Of a stretch of DNA of 17,730 bases, positions 1 to 6,080 are shown in pieces. Below the pieces are notes generated by a model. The model saw only the letters and a list, made by a program, of their open reading frames with translations, did no database searches and was not told the DNA's origin. Each line of letters begins with the position of its first letter. Position 1 is the first letter of the stretch. The stretch lies in assembly GCA_002323795.1 (NCBI GenBank), contig DCPZ01000013.1:1-17730 (forward strand), written 5' to 3'. This DNA comes from Flavobacteriales bacterium UBA1531. GTDB taxonomy: Bacteria > Bacteroidota > Bacteroidia > Flavobacteriales_D > Sanyastnellaceae. Both the position numbers and the translations under genes were made by a program.

Positions 1-297
1 TTGGCCTTCGAATCCGGCCCTTCCGAATCATTCGAATTGCAATGGGCAACTTACCAAGATGCCGCAGACCAGTGCGCTTTGAGCCGAATCTGGGGGGGCA
101 TTCATCCGCCCATGGATGACATTCGAGGCCGAGGCATGGGAGTGCAGGTTGCACAAATGGCCATCGACCAATTTCAAGAAGAAATGGAATCGTTATTCAC
201 TCCGGTGGTGTGCCCAGAGGACATTGATGGAAATGGGAATGTCGGCACCACCGATTTGTTGGCACTCCTCACCAAATATGGAGAAGATTGTGATTGA
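1..297 (+). CDS. PAP2 / vanadium-haloperoxidase-like protein, C-terminal fragment with dockerin-like tail
   Basis: This is only the C-terminal 98 residues; the reading frame enters from the left edge, so the TTG at base 1 is not taken as a start. Residues 28-39 read SRIWGGIHPPMD, which fits the third phosphatase signature of the PAP2/vanadium haloperoxidase superfamily (SRxxxxxHxxxD). In that family the Arg and His bind phosphate or vanadate and the His is catalytic. The surrounding residues (DAADQCALSR, IRGRGMG) match bacterial secreted haloperoxidase-like proteins. Residues 71-97 form a separate Cys-bounded EF-hand/dockerin-like module (DIDGNGNVGTTDLLALL...YG..C). Such proteins are normally exported and act on the cell surface or in the medium. 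Whether it is a haloperoxidase or an acid phosphatase cannot be decided without the N-terminal two thirds. The family call is fairly sure; the substrate is not known. Confidence 0.75.
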   Translation: MAFESGPSESFELQWATYQDAADQCALSRIWGGIHPPMDDIRGRGMGVQVAQMAIDQFQEEMESLFTPVVCPEDIDGNGNVGTTDLLALLTKYGEDCD

Positions 298-298
298 C

Positions 299-317
299 GC
301 TTCGGGAACCCCGAAGC
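299..317. terminator. Hairpin between convergent genes
   Basis: A perfect 8-bp inverted repeat, GCTTCGGG / CCCGAAGC, with a 3-nt loop starts 2 bp after the stop of the haloperoxidase-like gene. It lies just before the end of the minus-strand small gene at 323. The position and GC-rich stem suggest a bidirectional terminator. There is no clear T-tract on either side, so it may instead be an mRNA-stabilising 3' stem. Confidence 0.5.
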
Positions 318-322
318 TGGCC

Positions 323-625
323 TTACCAGACGATCAGTAACACCGCCCAGAGCAAAGCTGTGAAGGTGCATAATGAGCCCGCGGCAGCGTACAGGAAATA
401 CTTGAATCGCATCGTCTCCAAATCCCCCACATGGTCCAATTGCTCCTCGGCAAGTGCCTTCCAGCGCATGGAATGATCATTTTGCTCGGCATCACGCGCT
501 CGGCGCATCAGGGCGTACACCCTTTCCTTGCCGCGTGCGATGCTTTCCTGGAAAGGATCGTCTGCAGCGGCATAAGCCCAACGCAGCGCCAAAAGCATTT
601 CAGAAAAAAGAGACGTAAGTCGCAT
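323..625 (-). CDS. Small hypothetical membrane protein (100 aa)
   Basis: This 100-residue open frame fills an otherwise empty space and lies 33 bp downstream of, and on the same strand as, the dioxygenase-like gene. The first 70 residues are mostly charged and probably helical (FQESIARGKERVYALMRRARDA). The last 27 or so are strongly hydrophobic (from FKYFLYAAAG to LLIVW) and look like a C-terminal membrane anchor, with no soluble tail. No Shine-Dalgarno site is visible. A short inverted repeat (GGCTC...GAGCC, 626-642) sits directly upstream of the ATG. I do not recognise a family. The helix-plus-anchor layout and the lack of a rival frame make it plausible as a real gene, but a chance frame cannot be excluded. 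Confidence 0.45.
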   Translation of the reverse strand: MRLTSLFSEMLLALRWAYAAADDPFQESIARGKERVYALMRRARDAEQNDHSMRWKALAEEQLDHVGDLETMRFKYFLYAAAGSLCTFTALLWAVLLIVW

Positions 626-658
626 GGCTCATTGAACGAGCCCACGACACAAAATGTT

Positions 659-1624
659 TCAATGCCCTAGGAAGCTGATTTGACGCACGTCGATTGCGTG
701 GTATGAGGAAGCTTTAGCCTCCACCTGACAAGCATACGTGCCAGAAGGCACGTTCATCGCGATCAAATCCAGGGGGATTGTGTGATTGCCGACCGACCAA
801 TTGCCGCATTCGAGCCGATGCACGCAGCGCCCGTTGAGGTCCCAGAGAGACCATGTCACGGAAGCTGGCTGAAGCAACTCCAAGGGGAAAGTGGTCCGAT
901 CGCGGCATGGATTGGGGAAATTCTGTCCCAAAACCATGACCTGCGCACTTCGGATTTCGTGATAACCAACTCCATTTGTTCCTGTGCCCTCCACAGTGGC
1001 CTCGTAGTCAGAGACGTATTCGTTGGCTTCTTCGTCCCACTCCAAAGTGGCCATTTGCAAATCGAAACCATCGGCAAACACAAAGTCCTGATCCGGGGAC
1101 AACGGATCGGGACCTTCCGGATATAAATCAGGTTGCGCGGCGACCGCCGCGACAGTCTCATCATGCGGCCAAGTCCATTGCGAGACGGCGCTGTATGCGC
1201 TGCTCACATAGACTTGAAAATGCACATGCGTGACGCGACCGGGGTACCATCCTGGCAAGATCGTAATGCATTCACATTCGCCATTCTCATCCGTAATTTG
1301 ATAGCCGCGGCAATACGTCAATCCTTCTTCCGAATTGTAACCGGAGTAACCTCCGACATTGTCACAGTGCCAGATATGTACCCTCACATTGGGCATGGGC
1401 TCACAATTCTCGGTGCCGACAATGCGCACGCGTTGGCGCAACTGAACACCCATGCGGTCCTCGCGAATGTCTTGGCGAAAGAAAAAGGCATTATCTGTCA
1501 AGTCCAATGGAAACGGACCCGGCGTCTCAGCGGGCACCAAAACGCAATTGGAACGTGAAGACATAACGCTCGGAGCCTTTTTCGTTGCCAAAGCCACTTG
1601 TGCCAACGGTGCTGCTGACAGCAA
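659..1624 (-). CDS. Secreted intradiol ring-cleavage dioxygenase-like protein with T9SS sorting domain
   Basis: The middle of the protein has the intradiol (protocatechuate/catechol) dioxygenase core. A Tyr-containing loop WHCDNVGGYSGY lies at about residues 85-96, followed by PGWYPGRVTHVHFQV at 124-138. The expected Fe(III) ligands are two Tyr (93 or 96, and 127) and two His (133, 135). Family enzymes open catechol rings between the two hydroxyls. From about residue 229 a T9SS type A-like sorting domain follows (QNFPNPCRDRTTF..., W.LNGR, ...SGTY), so this is an exported version whose substrate is unknown. The chosen start is TTG at 1624. An ATG at 1657, coupled to the stop of the upstream hydroxylase gene, is in the same frame but hits TGA two codons later. 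The residues between (SGFLKTLGLLSAAPLAQ) look like the core of an export signal, so the 5' end is doubtful (see findings). Confidence 0.8.
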   Translation of the reverse strand: MLSAAPLAQVALATKKAPSVMSSRSNCVLVPAETPGPFPLDLTDNAFFFRQDIREDRMGVQLRQRVRIVGTENCEPMPNVRVHIWHCDNVGGYSGYNSEEGLTYCRGYQITDENGECECITILPGWYPGRVTHVHFQVYVSSAYSAVSQWTWPHDETVAAVAAQPDLYPEGPDPLSPDQDFVFADGFDLQMATLEWDEEANEYVSDYEATVEGTGTNGVGYHEIRSAQVMVLGQNFPNPCRDRTTFPLELLQPASVTWSLWDLNGRCVHRLECGNWSVGNHTIPLDLIAMNVPSGTYACQVEAKASSYHAIDVRQISFLGH

Positions 1625-1653
1625 GCCCAGCGTTTTGAGAAATCCAGATCATT

Positions 1654-2463
1654 TCATGCGCTGTGTTTTTGGAAAGGCAATGTCATTTGGTAGGCCAAAT
1701 CATCGCTTTTGGTGTCATCCGTAACGTCAAGTCCATAGATGATTTCACGCGGATCGCCGTCGACCATGGTGCCAAACAACCGGTCCCAAATGCTCAGCAT
1801 GTTGCCGTAATTGCGGTCGGTCCAAGGGGCTTCAAAGTGATGGTGAAATTTATGCATCTGCGGGGTCACAAACACCCAGCCCAATGCGACATCGAGCCGC
1901 TTTGGCAAGGCGACGTTGGCGTGGGTCCAATACGTGAAGAAAATGGTGAGAACGCGATAAAACACGTAAAACGGCAACGGCGCGCCGGTGATGGCTACCG
2001 CCACCAACGCAAATGATTCCCGCACGACAAAATCCACCGGATGGTGGCGTGTACCTGTGGTCACATCCACATGCGTGTCGCTGTGATGCACCTTGTGCAA
2101 ACGCCAGAGCATCGGAACATTGTGCAAGCACCAGTGTACAGAAAATTGAGCGATGAAGTCGAATACGACAATGGCCAGTAACAGTTCCAAACCTGTGGAC
2201 CAATCCAACCAATGCAGCATTCCCATTTGCGCATTGGCTCCCCAATGAAAGACTCCTACCGCAATCACTCCAAAAGCGGAATTGATGGCCATCGTAGTGG
2301 CCAGAAAAACCAGATTGGTCCGTGTGTGCGGCCACGTCCTGAAGCCCCCTTTGAAAAAGGGTCGCATGCCTTCGAGCACCAAATTCAATGACATGCAACC
2401 AATGATCCAGAGCAATTTTTGCCAAGATGCCATCGATTCAAAAAAGGCTAATAATGAGTTCAT
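1654..2463 (-). CDS. Fatty acid hydroxylase / sterol desaturase superfamily membrane protein
   Basis: The 269-residue integral membrane protein has the histidine clusters of the di-iron fatty acid hydroxylase superfamily: HWCLH (110-114), HKVHH (123-127), RHH (139-141) and HKFHHH (204-209). It also has the family's late motif NYGNMLSIWDRLFGT (218-232). Several hydrophobic stretches (about 15-32, 50-72, 92-108, 150-180) give the usual multi-pass fold with the iron site facing the cytoplasm. Family members oxygenate lipids or sterol-like and carotenoid substrates using O2; the exact substrate cannot be read from the sequence. The stop codon TGA overlaps an ATG in an ATGA arrangement, so the next gene (dioxygenase-like) was probably translationally coupled to it. 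The ATG at 2463 is the only good start, and the length matches the family. Confidence 0.87.
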   Translation of the reverse strand: MNSLLAFFESMASWQKLLWIIGCMSLNLVLEGMRPFFKGGFRTWPHTRTNLVFLATTMAINSAFGVIAVGVFHWGANAQMGMLHWLDWSTGLELLLAIVVFDFIAQFSVHWCLHNVPMLWRLHKVHHSDTHVDVTTGTRHHPVDFVVRESFALVAVAITGAPLPFYVFYRVLTIFFTYWTHANVALPKRLDVALGWVFVTPQMHKFHHHFEAPWTDRNYGNMLSIWDRLFGTMVDGDPREIIYGLDVTDDTKSDDLAYQMTLPFQKHSA

Positions 2464-2556
2464 TGAACCATTTATTTCTACCGGAATTTAGGGCGGATTT
2501 GTGAACTTCACCCCAAGGCACGCAATGATTGTAAATGCTTTTGCTTATTTTTCAGT
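2464..2556. promoter_or_regulatory. Divergent intergenic region
   Basis: This 93-bp AT-rich spacer lies between divergent genes and should hold promoters for both. On the plus strand, TATTTTTC at 2546-2553 resembles the Bacteroidota -7 element TAnnTTTG but lies only 3 bp before the ATG at 2557. A TTTG at 2498-2501 is too far away to be a confident -33 partner. No convincing element was found for the minus-strand operon. Confidence 0.25.
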
Positions 2557-3651
2557 ATGAAATTTGGAGCGATGTCTTTTTTGATGGTTCTGGGACTTAC
2601 CCAGCCTCGACTCTACAGCCAAGCTCCCTGTGAGTGGTTCGACCACGATGGAGATGGCCTCATAGGCGCCAACACTTGGGTCTATGTTTTAGGTCAGTAC
2701 GATACCGACGGTGAGATGGATGTGGACAGCTCAGGTTGGGTCGATGTACGTGATTTGCTCGCGTACATGCCTTTTTTTGGGCTCGGTTGTTGGGAACCTC
2801 TTGATTGGTACGAAACCACGAATGGCCACATCGAAGAATTGGTCCTCACCGAATGGGAGGTGCACGAAACTGAGCTAGTGGGCTTTGAAAACCTTCCAGC
2901 TGGCTCCATTACGTATCGACTTTACGCAGCATTATCGCATGAAGACGATCAAGTTTTGGCGGTATTTGGTGACAATGACGACCCTTTGAACATTTCTTCA
3001 GACGGAACCTTTTATGGATTTGGAGGTGATTTTGGAACGGTTGTGGTCGACAACTTCAATCCTGCATTTGTTCCGACATTCCCGGCATATGCTTACTCCA
3101 CCATGCTCAGTTGTGGAGACATCCCCGAGGTTTATTCAGCAAATACATTCACTGGCCATGTATCCAATTGGCAAGCACCACTGAATGAACTGAATACGGA
3201 AGGAGACATCGTTTTTGCTGACACCACAGGTGGTGCATGGTTCAATGCAGGCATTCAAATTCCTCAACAATCAGACGGCTTGGTCTTTTTAGGCCAATTC
3301 ACCATTGTTGATGGATCAACTCTAGAGGGCACGCTCAATCTATTGGCCCAAACTGCAATGGAAGAGGGCGAAGGGGTTGAAACTGCGGTGGGGATGACCT
3401 TCTCGAGTGACGACCTCGACGTACTGGGTTGTACCGATCCCGAGGCAAGCAACTTCAACTCCCTTGCAACTTACATGTTCGGCACGTGCATCTATGCAGG
3501 TGATTATGACGAAGACGGTGTCATCACCGTATCCGACCTCCTCGAATTGCTCAGCTTTTTCGGATGCGAAGCGTGCCCAGACCAAGACCTCACTGGAGAT
3601 GGCAATGTGACAGTTCAAGACATCCTTGTCTGGTTAGGACTCTTTGGTTAA
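2557..3651 (+). CDS. Secreted protein with N- and C-terminal dockerin-like EF-hand modules
   Basis: The protein has 364 residues. Residues 1-24 form a signal peptide (MKFGAMSFLMVLGLTQ...). Residues 25-78 form a Cys-bounded pair of calcium-binding-loop-like motifs (DHDGDGLIG and DVDSSGWVDVRDLLAY), ending in FFGLGC. The middle (about 85-285) is an acidic, beta-rich region with no recognised domain. Residues 291-311 are a GCTD...C repeat. The last 50 residues hold two further EF-hand-like loops (DYDEDGVITVSDLLELL and DLTGDGNVTVQDILVWL) ending in LGLFG. No T9SS sorting domain is visible, so how it leaves the cell or is anchored is open. It may be a calcium-stabilised surface or matrix protein. 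The function is unknown; the call rests on the export signal and repeat architecture. Confidence 0.75.
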   Translation: MKFGAMSFLMVLGLTQPRLYSQAPCEWFDHDGDGLIGANTWVYVLGQYDTDGEMDVDSSGWVDVRDLLAYMPFFGLGCWEPLDWYETTNGHIEELVLTEWEVHETELVGFENLPAGSITYRLYAALSHEDDQVLAVFGDNDDPLNISSDGTFYGFGGDFGTVVVDNFNPAFVPTFPAYAYSTMLSCGDIPEVYSANTFTGHVSNWQAPLNELNTEGDIVFADTTGGAWFNAGIQIPQQSDGLVFLGQFTIVDGSTLEGTLNLLAQTAMEEGEGVETAVGMTFSSDDLDVLGCTDPEASNFNSLATYMFGTCIYAGDYDEDGVITVSDLLELLSFFGCEACPDQDLTGDGNVTVQDILVWLGLFG

Positions 3652-3659
3652 ACCCATTC

Positions 3660-3693
3660 GCTTGAGCGGAAGATTCACCACGGAAGCTCAAGC
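3660..3693. terminator. Inverted repeat between convergent genes
   Basis: GCTTGAGC (3660-3667) pairs perfectly with GCTCAAGC (3686-3693) across an 18-nt loop. It lies in the 36-bp gap and the last codons of the minus-strand gene. It could serve as a weak bidirectional terminator, but the loop is long and no T-tract follows. Confidence 0.3.
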
Positions 3694-4008
3694 CTCCAAC
3701 GTCCAAAAATCGGCTACGATGTCCCCTTCGCCTATGGCTTCGATGTTGCTGCAAGCCTCCACCATTCGCTGTCGATTGGCAAGCAATTCTTCTGCACCTT
3801 CCAATGAAGCCGATTGCATCGCTTCTCGGGTCGGCCATAAGGCATGTGCCCAATAAGTGCCACTTTCACTTTTGTAAAGGCGCGAGCCGCCGCTGCCACA
3901 TTGCTGCTTGATGGCCACAGTCACGGCCTCCCATGCGGATTCAAATTCAGCTGCCTGATCCGGCAACACTTCAAAAACATACAATACGGCGTGTTGGTGC
4001 AAAGGCAT
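3688..4008 (-). CDS. Antibiotic biosynthesis monooxygenase (ABM)-like small protein
   Basis: The protein has 106 residues if started at the ATG at 4008 (MPLHQHAVLYVFEV). A longer frame reaches back to 4182, but it would run into the divergent thioredoxin-family gene and adds a stretch of non-protein-like sequence, so I reject that start. The pattern is a beta strand (AVLYVFEVL), then a helix DQAAEFESAWEAVTVAIKQ, a short G/S-rich turn with RLYKS, a strand YWAHALWPTREAM, and a second helix. This resembles the dimeric ferredoxin-like ABM/EthD-type fold of small proteins involved in oxidation or stress. No catalytic residues can be named, and the real function is unknown. It is transcribed divergently from the redox gene at 4126. 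Confidence 0.6.
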   Translation of the reverse strand: MPLHQHAVLYVFEVLPDQAAEFESAWEAVTVAIKQQCGSGGSRLYKSESGTYWAHALWPTREAMQSASLEGAEELLANRQRMVEACSNIEAIGEGDIVADFWTLEA

Positions 4009-4061
4009 GGGGAACAATTTCAGGTAGAGGTTGAGAGCAATGCAACGGCACAGTGTGCGAG

Positions 4062-4069
4062 CAAAAATA
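4062..4069 (-). promoter_or_regulatory. Putative -7 element (TAnnTTTG) for the ABM-like gene
   Basis: On the minus strand this reads TATTTTTG, an exact match to the Bacteroidota -7 consensus TAnnTTTG. It lies about 53 bp upstream of the ATG at 4008. No clear TTTG -33 box lies at the usual distance. Confidence 0.35.
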
Positions 4070-4109
4070 AGGTCTTTTGGGCACTGTGATTCTTCCCGGT
4101 TGTCATCAT

Positions 4110-4117
4110 TATATTTG
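4110..4117 (+). promoter_or_regulatory. Putative -7 element (TAnnTTTG) for the thioredoxin-family gene
   Basis: TATATTTG matches the Bacteroidota -7 consensus exactly. It ends 8 bp before the ATG at 4126, so transcription from it would give an almost leaderless mRNA. A TTTG at 4076-4079 is about 30 bp away, longer than the normal spacing, so the -33 box is unconvincing. Confidence 0.35.
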
Positions 4118-4125
4118 AATGAAAA

Positions 4126-4683
4126 ATGGCACTGACCCCAACCACTTCTATCCCCTTGGGATTCCTTGCCCCAGAATTCCATTTGCCCGATGCGATTTCC
4201 GGCGAAATGATGGATTCAGAGGCACTGTTTCAAGGGGGACCTACCGTGGTTGTCTTCATGTGCAACCATTGCCCTTTTGTGATTCATCTGCTGGAAGCAT
4301 TGGTGGACGTCGCCAACGAGTATCAGGCAAAAGGAGCCAATTTTATCGCGATTTCAAGCAACAATGTCGCAACGCATCCTCAGGACGGATTCCCTGAGAT
4401 GGGTCAATTGGCTCAGAAATACAGCATGCCTTTCCCATACCTGTATGACGAATCCCAAGAAGTCGCCCGTGCCTATGATGCAGCGTGCACTCCTGATTTT
4501 AGTCTTTTTGACACCCAAAATCAGTGCGTCTACCGGGGGCAATTCGATGGTTCTCGACCGGGCGACGGCACTCCGATCACCGGCGCAGATTTACGTCGCG
4601 TTTTGGACTTGCTGCTTTCCGGCAACAAAGTGCCCGCAGACGGACAGGTGCCTTCAGTTGGATGCAACGTCAAGTGGAAATGA
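4126..4683 (+). CDS. Thioredoxin-family (redoxin/AhpC-like) protein with CNHC motif
   Basis: This 185-residue protein has a thioredoxin fold. The start APEFHLPDAISG is typical of peroxiredoxin-like redoxins. A strand then leads to the active-site motif FMCNHCPFV, with Cys46 and Cys49 in CxxC spacing and Pro50. A TPDFSLFD segment later supplies the Thr-Pro loop (cis-Pro position), and the C-terminus GCNVKWK is characteristic of this subfamily. Length matches the family (about 185). There is no signal peptide, so it probably acts in the cytoplasm as a thiol-disulfide or peroxide-handling protein; the partner is unknown. The ATG at 4126 is the only start in frame that keeps the conserved N-terminus. 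It is transcribed divergently from the ABM-like gene. Confidence 0.88.
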   Translation: MALTPTTSIPLGFLAPEFHLPDAISGEMMDSEALFQGGPTVVVFMCNHCPFVIHLLEALVDVANEYQAKGANFIAISSNNVATHPQDGFPEMGQLAQKYSMPFPYLYDESQEVARAYDAACTPDFSLFDTQNQCVYRGQFDGSRPGDGTPITGADLRRVLDLLLSGNKVPADGQVPSVGCNVKWK

Positions 4684-4686
4684 CAT

Positions 4687-4709
4687 TGAGTTTTCATAGT
4701 TTTAACTCA
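4687..4709 (+). terminator. Weak hairpin after the thioredoxin-family gene
   Basis: TGAGTT (4687-4692) pairs with AACTCA (4704-4709) across an 11-nt T-rich loop, just after the stop at 4683. The short AT-rich stem and absence of a following T-run make termination uncertain. Confidence 0.2.
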
Positions 4710-4747
4710 CCGTCTGCAGTGTGCTCATCCGAACCCACGTCAAGCCC

Positions 4748-6073
4748 ATGAAATCGAATGTCTTTTGTTTCTTCCAAGTCACAGCCATCGCATTCGCTGC
4801 GCTGGCAAGTATTCAGTCCAGTTCAGCCCAGCTGCCTATCGATGCCAATGGACTTGTAGATGCCTATGAACGCGGAGAAGGCGTAGTATTTCACAACCGT
4901 GCCACGGGTTATTCACTGCAATTTCGTGGGCTGGCGCAATTCACTTCCGAAACCCGACATTTCTCGGAGACCGACGAGTGGACCACTCGCTTTCGAGCAC
5001 GACGCATTCGCATGCGGTGGGCTGGTGCGTCAAGCTCTCAAAAGTTTCGTTACCGGGTGCAATACGAATTATCAAATCCAGATGGCGATGGCGACGATGT
5101 ATCAGGCATGCTCATGGATGCGTGGTGTGCATACCAACCCAACAACCGATTTCGAATCACGTTCGGACAACGCTCAGCCATCAGCGACAACCTCGAATTG
5201 CGCATGGGATCCAACAGCCTGCAATTTGTTGAGCGTAGCCGTTTGACGTCTGCTTTTGGAACCATCCGTGAATTTGGAGCATTTGCAGAAGGTCGTGTGA
5301 GAGCGGGTTCAACGGGATGGCTCAAACTAGCAGGATCTGTGGTAACCGGGGACGGTGCTGCAGAAAACATCCGCAACCACGGTGGGCTCAAGTACGAAGG
5401 GCGCTTACTGTGGCTGCCATTGGGGCTTTTTCGCTCTTTTGGCGAGTTCAGACAAGTCGACTTGGTGCGTGAGGTGCAACCGAAGATCATGCTTGGAGCG
5501 TACGGGAGTTTAAATCAAGGAATGAGCAGCCGACGGGGACGCACCAGCGGTGATATTCTGTACCTCGATGCCAATCTTGAAGAGGCCTTGCCCGACTACT
5601 GGAAAGTGGGTGCAGACCTGCTCTTCAAGTTCAAGGGGTTCACCTTTTTGGGTGAATACATCATGACCGATGCAAATGTCCCTTACAACGAGATCAAGCA
5701 ACGGGTTCGCAACAACGGCACGTTGTCCGAAACCTTTGAAGGCGGTGTTGATGCCTACGTGCGGGGACGCATGATGCTGGGCACAGCATTTAATCTTCAG
5801 GCGGGCTATTGCTTCACCAACCTCTGGTCGATCGACGTGCGTTACACCCGCCTCAATGCTTCAGAAAACTCTTTCCTCAACAATCCAACGTTTTATGCTC
5901 GAAGCGCCTACCAAGACCTGGGGATCTCCAAGTACTTTGGGCGTGATTATGGAGCCAAACTGCAGTTGGGTGTCATGCGCACCCAAGCCGATCCCGCAGC
6001 GATTACGACTGCAGGCAATGCATTTGGAGGCAGTGAATGGACGTTTCGTGTCTTGAGCCAATTTTCCATTTGA
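4748..6073 (+). CDS. Porin, phosphate-selective porin O/P family
   Basis: The protein has 441 residues from the ATG at 4748. That start gives a normal signal peptide (MKSNVFCFFQVTAIAFAALA...SAQ); a GTG 27 bp upstream adds residues before it and is less likely. The mature part has the layout of OprO/OprP-type outer-membrane beta barrels. After GVVFHNRATGYSLQFRGLAQ come alternating amphipathic strands such as TTRFRARRIRMRWAG and FRITFGQRSAISDNLELR, then FVERSRLTSAFG, and an aromatic C-terminus ending in FRVLSQFSI. It forms a passive channel in the outer membrane; the ion or solute cannot be told. The next gene begins 7 bp downstream, so it is the first gene of a porin-peptidase-porin operon. 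Confidence 0.82.
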   Translation: MKSNVFCFFQVTAIAFAALASIQSSSAQLPIDANGLVDAYERGEGVVFHNRATGYSLQFRGLAQFTSETRHFSETDEWTTRFRARRIRMRWAGASSSQKFRYRVQYELSNPDGDGDDVSGMLMDAWCAYQPNNRFRITFGQRSAISDNLELRMGSNSLQFVERSRLTSAFGTIREFGAFAEGRVRAGSTGWLKLAGSVVTGDGAAENIRNHGGLKYEGRLLWLPLGLFRSFGEFRQVDLVREVQPKIMLGAYGSLNQGMSSRRGRTSGDILYLDANLEEALPDYWKVGADLLFKFKGFTFLGEYIMTDANVPYNEIKQRVRNNGTLSETFEGGVDAYVRGRMMLGTAFNLQAGYCFTNLWSIDVRYTRLNASENSFLNNPTFYARSAYQDLGISKYFGRDYGAKLQLGVMRTQADPAAITTAGNAFGGSEWTFRVLSQFSI

Positions 6074-6080
6074 AGGATTC

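Noticed and set aside
1133..1558. 141-residue plus-strand frame opposite the dioxygenase gene
   Set aside because: The opposite strand carries clear Fe-ligand motifs and a sorting domain; this frame shows neither a signal nor a domain.
1649..1657. TGA in the dioxygenase 5' end read as selenocysteine
   Set aside because: It is the third codon, before a signal peptide, in a family with no selenocysteine there, and no SECIS-like stem was seen next to it.
1850..2425. 191-residue minus-strand frame inside the fatty acid hydroxylase gene
   Set aside because: It overlaps a gene whose His motifs are clear, in another frame, and its composition (rich in His, Arg, Ser) is that of a shadow frame.
4009..4182. 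N-terminal extension of the ABM-like gene to 4182
   Set aside because: The added residues do not look like a protein domain and would overlap the divergent thioredoxin-family gene; the ATG at 4008 gives a normal-sized ABM-like protein.
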